Of a stretch of DNA of 64,000 nt, positions 21,723 to 32,669 are shown one piece after another. Every line of letters starts with the position of its first letter. Position 1 is the stretch's first letter. Source of the DNA: Nematostella vectensis (Eukaryota > Cnidaria > Anthozoa > Actiniaria > Edwardsiidae); contig NC_064034.1 in assembly GCF_932526225.1 (NCBI RefSeq), positions 11,916,887 to 11,980,886 of the forward strand. The letters are read 5' to 3'. The notes below the pieces were generated by a model, which was not told the origin of the DNA, did no database searches, and saw nothing but the letters and a program-made list of their open reading frames with translations. The translations under genes were made by a program, and so were the position numbers.

Positions 21723-24612
21723 AGGCCTACTCCGGGTCCTAAGATCGCCGTACTTGGGCGATCTTGGCCGATCTTGACAAATTTTGCTATACTTTATGTT
21801 GCGTTCTTTTTTTTGGGTCATCTCATATTAATATTTTAAGCTGAGAATCTCTAATTTCTAATAGTTCAACATAGGAGTTGTACTACAGTATCAGACCACA
21901 ATAATTATCAGACCACAAACAATATTATAATTGTGAAACACTATTTATTAAATAGTATTAAGTAGTAAAATTTGGTTCCTGAGACAAAGAAATACAATAG
22001 CATAAGAGCTGCATTATAATAATTACAATATATTTCACACTTACAAGACAAAATATAAAACCCAGTTCCTGGCTTTTTGTTCGGGATTCTTTTGGTTGGC
22101 TGTCAGGCAAAAGAGGGATTCGGGTGATGTCACATCAAAACACCACAGGAAACCCGAAAAGAACGCAAGGGAATAGGCTGTAAAACCCTTTGTTTTTATT
22201 CAAATTACTTTATTCATTCATTTATTCAAATATTTTTCTAGAATGGTAAAATATTTTGTACAGCATATTTTATTTTAATTTACTTAGATGAAATAAGAGT
22301 AAGAAAGGAAATAAAAATAAAGAAACTAAAAAGGTTTATCCGAACAAACACAAAGAAATTAAAAACGTGATAATTAAATTTGGCCAGAAAGTTTTAGTAT
22401 ATATATTAGCTTTTAGTGCAAACTTTTTTTTCTCTAGATTAACAGTAACAACAACATAACAAAGGCGAATTTATTATGTTTTAACTGAGTTTCTAACTAA
22501 CTCTAGCTAGTCTGGAGATCAATTTTAATGTCAAAAATTCAAAATATTGGATTATTACAATAAATATGAACTCAATAATCAACTCTCTAAAGTAGAGGCT
22601 GGATAGCTGAACTTTGAGTTTAATGAAGGATTATTCACAGAACATACTAAATTACTTACAGTTTGTCAAAAACTCTCCCTGAAGTATCAAGCTTCTATAT
22701 GAATTAGGCAGTAATAATAAAGATGGACATGACTCCCGCACTCCCGGATGATTTTCTATACAAACTCGTTCTCAGACATATATTTTCACTTTTATTTGTA
22801 GTCCTGATACAGGAATATAATACATGATGCAAAAATGAACTACCATAGGCATGAAGCAATTTGTGGTGTGCAAGTCGATGGTAAGACAGTATATTTTTAA
22901 AGCCCTTCCGTGAATTGGGAGCCTGGGGCGACCTACCTCGTTCCAGGCCTCGCTCGCTAGCATTCAATATGGCGGCCGCCGGAGAGAGCTTTCAATTCAT
23001 AGATCCGACGAGCGCACGAATAACCAATCAGAAAGCAGCAAATAGAAGCCAGCGAAATGCAGCCAACCCAAATGTCCCACAAAAGTCCCACAAATTCTAC
23101 AATATGTCGGATGAGGTCTGTGAATCCTGCTTGGGTTTATCTAAAATATAGACGTTTTTGGGGTTGTCCTGCGACTTGGGAAATAAAAGACGGTCACCTA
23201 ACATGATAGAAATTGATTTGTTGTCCAAGCTTGGTGAAAATCTTGTAGAGAAGCATAGAAATAGATAACTACAAGTTTGGTTGTTAAATGGAAACGACCC
23301 GAATCCAGCCCGAAATACGAAAAGTTAGAAATGATAAGATAAAGCGGTGCTTTCTTCGGTAGGTACTATGTGTTTATTTGCTTTCAAAGCTATTTTTGTC
23401 AACTTGCAGTGATTTAAGTGCGGGGAAAAGTAGAAGAGAATTCCGAATTCGCAGTTTACGCCTGACTTTAAACTACAAGTTTTATCGGCAAATGTCAAGA
23501 TTTATAGCAATATTACAAACGAGTCTCACCATTCTTATATGTAATTGAAGTAACCTAGGATAATATCAAACACAAGTTTAATGGTAGGACTTACACTGTT
23601 CTTGTACTATGTGGTTTGTTTGCTTGCTCTTTCCTGATTGGCTATTCGTGCGCGTGTGATTGACATGTCGGATCTATGAATTGCTATTTACACTTGATTT
23701 GTGCGGCTGCATTAGATAAAGCAGGGAGTTGTGAGGATAATCTTAGACAAAGTGAACCTCAGAGAATGTAAGATGAGTTGCAAATGTAAAAAAAAAAAAA
23801 AAAGTCAAAATGAAATTGAAAGAACGACTGGTAACTGCAAGTCTGCACAAAAGGTAAACTTTCAAGGTCATGTCGCTAGCTCATTTGGGGTATTGGGCAT
23901 CATTGGAAACTAGTCTAGGCCAGATCAAATAGAATGTCCAATGATTAAAACATAGAATAGTCTAGGATTGTCATGGTGGACTTAGATTGGATTTTTTTTT
24001 TCTGCTCATCCATTCGGTAAGCGTATCGGCAAGATTATAGTTGATATTCACTTGATGTATTAAATATCTTATTTTGATTGTTTGCACTGGCAGTTTTTAT
24101 TATGCAGGTAACAGGTGTTAACAACAGAGATAAGATTAGACTTTTGTTTGCACCCTGTTTTGACCTGTAATCTGCAAAAATACCAGGCACGTTTTTACAC
24201 TGTTTTTGTTTTTGTCTACCAAGTTACACAAATCTTTTTGTAATTTTTAGTGTCAAGCTTTGCCAGTAAAATAAATATTTTATATTAAAAAAACTGTCTT
24301 CAAGAAGTACAATCGGTCCTCTTGTTTTATTGTTCAACTTTTCATTTCCAACATACAGTTCAGTTTAAAAACTAATAATAAGTAATATTTAATATTAATA
24401 ATATTTATGTTTTTTTTTATGATTATACCTGTGTAGCAAATCAATATCCTTAAAAGATAATGAGTGAATAATGGTGATCTTAGGCATTCTCCAGTTATTT
24501 TGGTCAATCTTGGGCTAAATACCCCAAAATAATTCAATGAATAATGGAAAATCTTAGGCAATCTTGAGCGATCTTGGACGATCTTAGACGATCTTAGGAC
24601 CCGGAGTGGCCT
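21723..24612. mobile_element. 2.9 kb TIR element with 6-bp target duplication
   Basis: The left end AGGCCTACTCCGGGTCCTAA and right end (complement AGGCCACTCCGGGTCCTAAG) match over about 25 bp with one indel. Both then run into repeated CGATCTTGG/CGATCTTAG subterminal motifs. The copies of ATAATA at 21717-21722 and 24613-24618 fit a 6-bp target-site duplication. No frame in the interior resembles a transposase; the longest is 89 codons or fewer. The inside is very AT-rich and contains another inverted pair (22988-23691). It is a non-autonomous DNA transposon of unidentified superfamily. Confidence 0.8.
22988..23691. repeat. nested inverted repeat inside the 2.9 kb element
   Basis: CAATTCATAGATCCGAC and CGCACGAATAACCAATCAG at 22993-23033 are mirrored by CTGATTGGCTATTCGTGCG and GTCGGATCTATGAATTG at 23634-23683. 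The spacing suggests either a second element inserted into the first or internal palindromic structure of the host element. Confidence 0.7.
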
Positions 24613-24699
24613 ATAATAAACAACTATTCTCGATCAGTCCAGTAATTACCTTCCCAGCCGTTATGTCGAAACTGACTAAAATCTTAAATTGCTCGAGGT

Positions 24700-25070
24700 G
24701 CGTTATAAAGCGGTTGAGCAGAACACTAATTTCAGACTATTTACAGGCTATTTCCAGCGTTCTCTGGGCCCCCTTTCTGCACATTTACAGACTATTTCCA
24801 GGGTAACTTTAGCTGCATCGCGGAGATTTACAGACTAATTTCAGACTATTTATAGGCTATTTACAGGGTAGCTATAGCTGCATCGCATAGATTTACAGAC
24901 TAATTTCAGACTATTTCCAGCGTTCTCTGGGCCCCTTATCGGCACCTTTACAGACTATTTCCAGGGTAACTTTAGCTGCATCGCATATATTTACAGACTA
25001 ATTTCAGACTATTTACAGGCCATTTCCAGCGTTCTCTGGGCCCCCTTTCTGCACATGTACAGATTATGAT
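24700..25070. repeat. degenerate tandem repeat (TTTACAGACTAATTTCAGAC units)
   Basis: Roughly four imperfect units of 65-106 bp follow each other. They share CAGACTATTT(C/A)CAG, GCGTTCTCTGGGCCCC, TTTAGCTGCATCGC and ATTTACAGACTAATTTCAGA. Unit lengths differ by internal deletions. It lies just outside the right end of the 2.9 kb element. Confidence 0.75.
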
Positions 25071-27254
25071 GTACAGGCAATGATCACTTAGTAACATGTA
25101 CAGCATAGTCTATTCAGTTTTGTTCTTGGTTCTGTACAAGTGTACACTCTTGGGAGATCGAGATTTAAACTTTAAACTGGTTTAAGTGCTGGTGTGAATG
25201 CGGTATTAGACCATTCAGAAAAACAATAGCTATTTATTGGTTTAAACTAAAATCATATCCAACAAGACAATGATTTGATTGAACAGGCACAGATGTGTTG
25301 AGGGAGTTTGAGAGCAGAGCAGTAATGACACGTATACGATTGTCAGAACTTTCACGAAATCGACTAACGCTTTTATTATTTTGTATATGATATATTTGTT
25401 ACTTCAATACAATAAACGGAACCACTATATCATTATATATCAGAGCCATTATTGTTCATTTCCAAACACAGGATATTCATGCGCACTAAGCCCGTTCCAC
25501 TTCCCTGATTTCACCTTTCACCATAAGAAATATTACAGTTGTATATGATGTTTTAAGACTCATGCCTAAGCCAACAATATAAAAGATTCGATGATAGAAA
25601 CATACGGCAAAATAGAACTGTATCAGGCTGAACTTATCAGACTGACAGCGTTTTAGAGGTTAAGAACAATCTGATTGAACAAACTGTAGTGTTAAAAAGG
25701 TGAACGCGTCCGCTTTATAGAGGTAGTGGCTTAATAGGGGTTGTTTTTACAGGAAAGGTCCGTTGAGGGAGTGACCGCTAAAAATTGGAGTGACAAGAGG
25801 TTGGCCGCTAAATAGGTGACCCGTTTACAAAATATGACAATCGAATAGAGTGTGACAGTTTATAACAGAGGTTTGAGTGTATATATATCTTTGTTCTGCA
25901 TCAATTTTTCGACGGCTCATTCTAGAGAAACGTGTGCACATGTGATATAACCACATAAAGCAAAAGTTGTTACAACACAACTTTATTTCTTTAGTCCACT
26001 ATTTCGTGTTCGCTAGCGCATGTGTGGGCAAGGCGCATGTGAAATAAGTTTACGTCTAGGACCCAAAAGAACTCTCTTTACTCGAGCGATTACCTGCTAA
26101 TAATCTTAAGCGGGAAACAAAGATGTCGTAAAAACGAGCTAATTGCAACCCATTTCATTCCAGGGTTGCATTTTGTAACATTGACCAGGGGACCCATCCA
26201 TTCTACCATGCATGTATGAGTTATACTTATTAACGATATCCAGAGCATATACCGGATAAACGGGATTTCTTCTTGTGAGTTCTCGTTCATCACGACCCCT
26301 TAGACAAGTCAACGGGGATTCATGGAGCATCCTTGCTATATGATAATAATAATAATACTCGACACTATTGTAGCGGACCAGACATATTACCTATTCTTTA
26401 AATCGAGAAAATTCTAAGTAAACTACCTTTATTTGTGTGGAATCGCTATCAGAAATCCGTAAGCCCTTTACTGTAGTCTCCCTTGCAGCTAATCTGGACT
26501 CTTTACGCTAGGCGGCCTATTAGCCCAAGAAACTACAAGTCCTTAGCTGGTTATACATTTTTTCTTCATTACGATTGAGCCATTTCATTGTGGTACAGCT
26601 GATTAAGGTATCAAGGCCATTATACCTCTGACGTTAAACACGCTTGAAAAATTTCGCATGATATCTGTACACCCGCACGAGTGCCCATTTTCCATGATAT
26701 TTTCTAATCCAGCGTAATGAGCCGTTATTTCGTCACACTATTTTCCTCCCACATGGGACGGATGCCACGAAAGGACGTGGCTCATTTGAAAAGCTTAAAA
26801 TTTCGATATATCAAAAAGCAACAACATGCACACCTGCTAGCTCTTCTGTTTTGCAATCTGCAAGAGGAAGGCTTTTACAAGCTGTCCGGTTTATCAGGTC
26901 GATATCTTCACAAATGAAGTACACATGGCCAAATTCAGTGGAAAATGTTTCTGTTTCTAAATTCTTCCCCTCCCACAACGTTCAGCTTGGACTCCTCGGA
27001 CATCTGATAATGACATGGCCTTTTCTGGACATTTGATTTTTGCAAGTTTTTTCTTGCAAACCCTTTCTCCTTGATAAGTCTTTTCTTCTTCATGAAGTCT
27101 ACATCGTGTGCCATTACATCAGTAGTTTTTATCCCACTACTCATAGCAATAACTCAAATATATCCTTAAAATCTATCAAAATGAACCGGTATTGCCTTTT
27201 CCATCCTTCCTATACTCAGGTGTTCAATTGCAAACTAACTGCAAATTACTGCAG
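25071..27254. other. intergenic region, no gene recognised
   Basis: The block at 25115-25215 (TTTTGTTCTTGGTTCTGTAC, GGGAGATCGAGATTTAAAC) is an inverted/rearranged relative of 15090-15275. Sequence near 25690-25850 (GCTTTATAGAGGTAGTGGC, GTGACCGCTAAA) looks like a dispersed repeat also seen in part near 27760-27910. No credible exon was found. Confidence 0.5.
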
Positions 27255-30200
27255 TTACATTATATCAGATTCTCCCAGCACCGGTATTCTCTCTAAATAC
27301 GTATACCAATAGGCAACGTTATAAACCACGAACGCCAACGGGAATAGAACACGCGAAATCTGGTCAACTCGATAACCCGCGCACTTAGACTCCTTTACGT
27401 GTCCCGTATGATCATCCCAGCATGCCTTGGTGCCGTTCGGTCCCTCTCGTCCTCCCCCGTCCTCAGGGTTGAGTAGGGCAGCGTCTGTTGGGCTGATGTT
27501 GTTCAGCTCGTGATTGTTGGGCGTGGTCACGACATGGGAGTTAGGGCGTCGTCTTAGGACGGGGGTTAGCATGGTGACGACCCTCTTAGTCAAGCATGAC
27601 GTCTGCAAAGGAAAAGGAAATGGTGAGATCACTCTAGATAGTATTGTAGATTATATATAGCAGAGCCTCGAAGATCGCATCGTCCATATCGGGGTTATTT
27701 CCCTTAAGTGTTATTGTTGCCAGTACCCGTGATCAAGATTGTTATACATAGGTATTTTTACCAATCCGCTTTATCGAGGTTTTACCGTGCAACCAGGCCC
27801 GCAAGAGGGTCCGTAAAAAGAACCCAATCGACTAAAAGGACCGTTCTTATGAAAAAAATAAGTACCATCGCGAGCTAAAAAAATAAAAAAAAGGTCCACT
27901 AAATGGGTAAACGAACCCGCTGCGTTCCTGGCTAGGAGCCTAACTTTTTTCTAGAGTAGAGGACGGCCGTTTTCATGCCGGCCTAGAATGTATGACAGCT
28001 GTGTTGTGGGGGTCATTGGTGGTCTGTGTAATGGCTGTAATTGTTTCTCGCCAAAAATTATTTGACGTCAGAAAGCCACGAGGTTGTCCACAGATCTTGA
28101 TCAATAACTAATGACAATCGTGACAATTCAAGACTTCATTTGAAAAAAGACTCCCCATGAGCTTGCTGCGCTCGGGAAAACCGCGTATTAGCTTTAGCTT
28201 TGTTTTTCTTTGCGTGCCAGTAGCGGCGTTCTTTGAGGAAACTGCTAAAGCGACGTACTAAACAAAACAAATACAAGAGCTGGCACATAAATCTTTGGGA
28301 CCAGGCTCCTATAGGAGCAAAGGCAAAATAAACGGTTTTGTTATCATAATAAATATTGGTCACTATACTGAATGATAGCTGGAAGCTTTTCCGTCCTACC
28401 TTTTTTGGTTTCTCCGATTCCCCTTGAGGGGTCAGCAAGAAAACTATCATGCTCTCAATTAGCGTCAAGAACACAAAGGCAAACGAGACCATCAAATACC
28501 AGTCAAGGGCTTTAGGATAGCTAACTTTGGGCATGGACGCGTTCACGGCCCCTAGTAGGAACATGATCGTGAGTATCGTCGTGATCCCTAGCGCCATACG
28601 GTCCCCCATGTCCTTGACATCCATCCAAAAGATGATCCAGCTGAGGACCACTATCAGGACATCTGGGCAATACGCCTGAATAATGTAATACCCCACCCGG
28701 CGGTTCATCTTGAAGATAACTTTGACGGTAGTGTAGTTACCTGCGATAGAAGCATCAAACAAAGCTGTTCATGGAAGATATGGCGTTGTATCATCATACT
28801 TATTTTCATAGTTAGCTGCGAGTTTGAAAAGTGGAAAACGACCATTACTTCATTATGCTCGTTGGCATTGTTTTGTCAATATTTCCAAAGGATCAGCCTG
28901 GATGGCTAGGATGTTTCAAGATAACACAAGGTGGAAAATGTGAAAGTAAAGGAGTATTGCTATTTGCTATTCCTTCGTTTTTCTCATTCCTTTATCACTT
29001 TTATTATTGTTTGGGGTGGGGGCACTTTTGAACCCCAAAAGGCATCTTTGCTTAACTCTACTGTAGACGGCCATAGTCCCTATTGCCCAAACGCTACGCC
29101 CCATCCCACGCTCCATGCCATCCCTACTCTACTCCCCTCAGCAAACGCCTCTTCAGCTCATCGCAATGCACTTTTCAGGCGCGTACCCAGGATTTGCTGA
29201 GGGGAATAGGCAAAACACAATCACAGGTGTCATATGGAAAAAAGCAAAACACAAAACCTACTTTTTAGCAGCCAGTCGGCGCCAGTTGGTGCATAGCCTG
29301 CCCCCACCCCCCTGGTACGCGTCTGCTTGCCTTATGTTATTATGAGCTATGTTGTTGTACCTTCTTCATAGATGCCAGTTTCCGTGATCAGGTCGTATCC
29401 TGCGAGGTGAAACTGGGCGAGGTCGCTCTTTTGAACACGACTAAGTTTATTTGGGTTGTTCCATCGGAAGAATATGTCTGTATCCGTAAACGCATCTGCA
29501 GGAAAAATCTCACATGAATGCCAGTCTATTTGTCGATTTGCTCTTTTGTCTGTTTGTCCCCCGTCTGTGTTTCGGTTTGTGTGTCCGTCTATCCGTCCGT
29601 CCGCCCGCCACCCAATAAACTCTATGATGTTACTTACAGCTACCAAACTTAAGGTAACAGTTCTGCGTGTCCAGAGGGAAGTCGTGCAGGTCCATCTCAC
29701 ATGAGGCGACAATAGAGACCCTGGAATCACATGTATTATACAGTTTGAACTTTGATCATCAAAATATAATAGCAATTAAGGTCGTGGCCTTGCCTACAAT
29801 TCTGAAAGGGCTCTGTCAAATCTCTCTTTTTTTTTTGCTCCGAAAAACGTCAGCGAAACTACCCTGATTTCACGCAGGCAAATAATATAACATTCCAACC
29901 TTTGTGACAGTTTGTTTCTCATGCAAGTTCACCCTTTCCCTGGTAAGTCAGAGCCGTAGCAGGCCAGGGAGCACATTACAGAAACATTAAGAAAATATTG
30001 AGGGGTGACACAGCCACAACCCTACTGGTCATTTCCTTATAATTTTAAAATATTGGTGTAATGGTATCATATGTCAAGGACTTTAGTGTAATCCGACACT
30101 GATAAACCCTCTCTCTCAGTTAGCGCTCAACAATAATCATCACGATCAAGCATGTTATTATAACCATCGCAGAAATAGAACCAATAAACCTTATTTAGAA

Positions 30201-32108
30201 CACTTTACAATTGGGGGGTGGGGGGGGGGACATGCCCCCAGTGCCCCTCTACGTTCCCGTATCTAATATTTTACTTACCCTCGGCTGTAGAAGATCTTCC
30301 CGTCGGGGTCTATGCTGAGTCTACTGTTTACGTCTTTATCTTCCAGCATCATATTCGACTGGCGCGCGTTATAGCAGTACGGATCAGGCTTCCACGCATT
30401 ACTCGCGGCAGATCCCGTCAGGGTGATGCTGAGGTTGAGTTTCCCTGCCAGTCGTTTATCTGTCCAATACTGATGGAAGTACAGTTGGACAGGGTACTCC
30501 TGTGGAAGTAGGGTTGGGCTGACATGAATTATTTGAATATACCGTTAAATTCTTAGGGGGGACCCCGTTAGTTTTAGCCAACATAACAAGACACACAAAA
30601 ATAACAAATGTGTGCCCCTTAGGCTTTTCATAATTTTGCTAAATGACAAGACAAGTGGATCGTAAATTTAATCCCTTCGAAGTGTACCGACCACCCGGTC
30701 GTTGTCGGATATTGTTTTTCACAAACGAACGATTGTTTTTTTTTCAATTTTCCAAAGTGGGGATCGGCGAAACGGGGACGAGATACCGCTTTAAAGACAC
30801 TGTTGGAAAGATAAAAATATGTATTATAACTCTATTGTTCGTGGCTGGAAAACCATCAGTCAATTCTTTGCATGTCAGAATTCGGCGGATGTCAGAGCTT
30901 GCAACCTTATCTTTTTATACACGGAGGCAACGGGAAGAATTCAAAGCGATTAAAGCAGCTTGAACTATACTGTTTGATCAGAAGTAGATTTGAGGCAAAC
31001 TAAATATCGCTCATAGAAACTCTGTTTGTTCTGCTACTCACCCCGTGAGCCTGGGATACCTGTGGCTCACTAAGAAAGTGCAGAGAATAGTTATTTTATT
31101 TGCCATCACAAATAAAACTATACCTGTCAAGAATCTATATGTCTTACCATATTCGCCTCCTGGATATTACCAAATGCTTCAACAATCGCATCTGTCCGGA
31201 CCTCCACTGGGCGGCCTAGGGATAAAGAGGAGAGCATACTACTCTTAGGGTTTCAGGGCTGGTTTCTTTCGAACAAGCGCAAGCGCAATACATGTGAAAA
31301 CGATTCTCCGTGCAATGAACTCGGGAACGCGATACGATAATTTCTATATTTAAAATTTTTTTGTTATTATCTATGCTCTCTTGTACTCACATGTTTTGCA
31401 ACAAATTTTGCCGAACGGAAAGTTACAAAATAGCCATTATGGGTTACCTGTAGTGCGCTAGTCCGCTGACTGTTAGCGCGAGGTCAGTAATGGCGGGGAG
31501 TAAAAGAAACCACCGACAGAAATTTTGAATTTTTTTCAAGATCTGATGGTAGGTTGAAGCTTGTTCAGATGATAATGCTTTTTCTACTGAACAGAAATCC
31601 TTTTAATAATTCTATAATTTCTCAGCTCTTTAAAAACCTCCTTTGCCTGTGAGCCTCTAATAAGGCTCGATCGATCTTTGATGTTAGTAAACATTTCCTT
31701 TTCCTTTCCGTAGTAAGCTTAGGTTCTATCAGTGTTGGTGACATTCTAGTTGTGGAATTTGCAATAAGCCTTGGAAGATACACGCTTATTCATTAGTTCT
31801 GTGAATCAGCATTTTTTACATTCCGACGTGATGCACTACACTAGGCGTGCATTTACCAGGTTAATTTCTGATATTGAAGGCTGGGCCCAAGTGCTCGGCT
31901 CATGACAGAGCGGGTTGTAACTCTTTGTACACTCCAGAATTGCCGACCCTCAACTATGAGGGATGGAGGGGGCATGAGGATGGCAATGGTAGCTTTCCGA
32001 AAACTGAAAGAAAATAGTCCCTCACCTCCCCAGTTAGGTCTTGCCTCTTTATCATAACCATCAAATAGCATTTTCAGCACCGGACCCTCCATAGAACACT
32101 GTGCATGT
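27255..32108 (-). CDS. Cys-loop ligand-gated ion channel subunit, glycine/GABA-receptor type (5' exon(s) not found)
   Basis: Seven exons in transcript order: 32108-32026, 31215-31148 (68 nt), 30499-30279 (221 nt), 29720-29638 (83 nt), 29495-29361, 28740-28400 and 27602-27255. All phases close, giving about 426 residues. The 68-, 221- and 83-nt exons match the layout known in GABA/glycine receptor genes. Visible parts: FDGYDKEARPNW and RPVEVRTDAIVEAFG (start of ligand domain), NAWKPDPYCYN, the Cys-loop CEMDLHDFPLDTQNC (13 residues between the Cys), loop C GYDLITETGIYEEG, M1 MNRRVGYYIIQAYCPD, M2 MALGITTILTIMFLLGAV, M3 with PKVSYPKALDWYLMVSFAF, and M4 VDQISRVLFPLAFVVYN. The M1-M3 exon can also read through to a stop at 28136, which would lack M4. 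The extra glycine-receptor loop-C disulfide is absent. The signal-peptide exon should lie above 32108 but I could not identify it. Confidence 0.9.
29177..29325. mobile_element. MITE family B copy (CGTACCCAGG ends) in channel intron
   Basis: CAGGCGCGTACCCAGGATTT at the left and CCCCCTGGTACGCGTCTG at the right form inverted ends around about 110 bp. A related copy with the same ends flanks the poly-G tract at 35746-35809. Confidence 0.65.
29953..30253. mobile_element. MITE family A copy 2 in channel intron
   Basis: It shares GCCGTAGCAGGCC, ATTACAGAAACATTAAGAAAA, ACAGCCAC and GGACATGCCCCCAGTGCC with the copy at 18335. A 130-bp unrelated stretch (about 30065-30200) interrupts it, so it was itself split by an insertion or is a longer variant. 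Confidence 0.65.
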
Positions 32109-32530
32109 CTAGGAAAAATCATACAACAAGCTGTTATTAAAGGCTCATACATACATGGAGTATGTAGTTGAATCAGGGACCTTAAGATGTGATAACCAGT
32201 TGCAACTCCAGTATCACTGTTATACACATATGATCTTTGAGAAGATGCAGTACAGGGGCCAGTTATGCCCCTTATGCATATGCCGGCTATCCACCAGATG
32301 AATCTTTATCCAGTGGATAAAACTTATTCAAGGCTTTGTGTAACCAGCTCCAGAAGTTATGGTCAAAACAACTAGTCCTAAACATTCTTTGTTCATCGTC
32401 ATACTTCTGCTGTAAAATACAAAGTGTTAGAAAGAATCGATTTTCCATCCGTTTAGGGAAACTATTGCAATATTTTCATAGAATGTAGTACATGAAGTAT
32501 AAAATTCTCTTTCCAGTTTTTACAGTCATC

Positions 32531-32669
32531 AAAATATTGTGGGGGCACAATACAGAAACAGTAAGAAAATATTTGGGGGCACAGCCACGCACCCAATGGT
32601 TATTTCCTTTTAATTTTTAAAAAAATATTGGGAGGGCAGGTGCCCTCAGTGCCCCACCCCCTGCTACGG
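32531..32669. mobile_element. MITE family A copy 3
   Basis: The landmarks AAAATATTGTGGGGGCACAA, ACAGAAACAGTAAGAAAATA, GGGGGCACAGCCACGC and CAGTGCCCCACCCCCTGCTACGG are in the same order as in the 18335 copy. Confidence 0.7.

Noticed and set aside
22915..23151. 78-codon + frame in the 2.9 kb transposon
   Set aside because: Part of it overlaps the nested inverted-repeat arm; no domain or homology is recognised and composition is not protein-like.
30643..30963. 106-codon + frame between channel exons
   Set aside because: It lies in an intron of the channel gene on the opposite strand, has no recognised domain and no splice partner.
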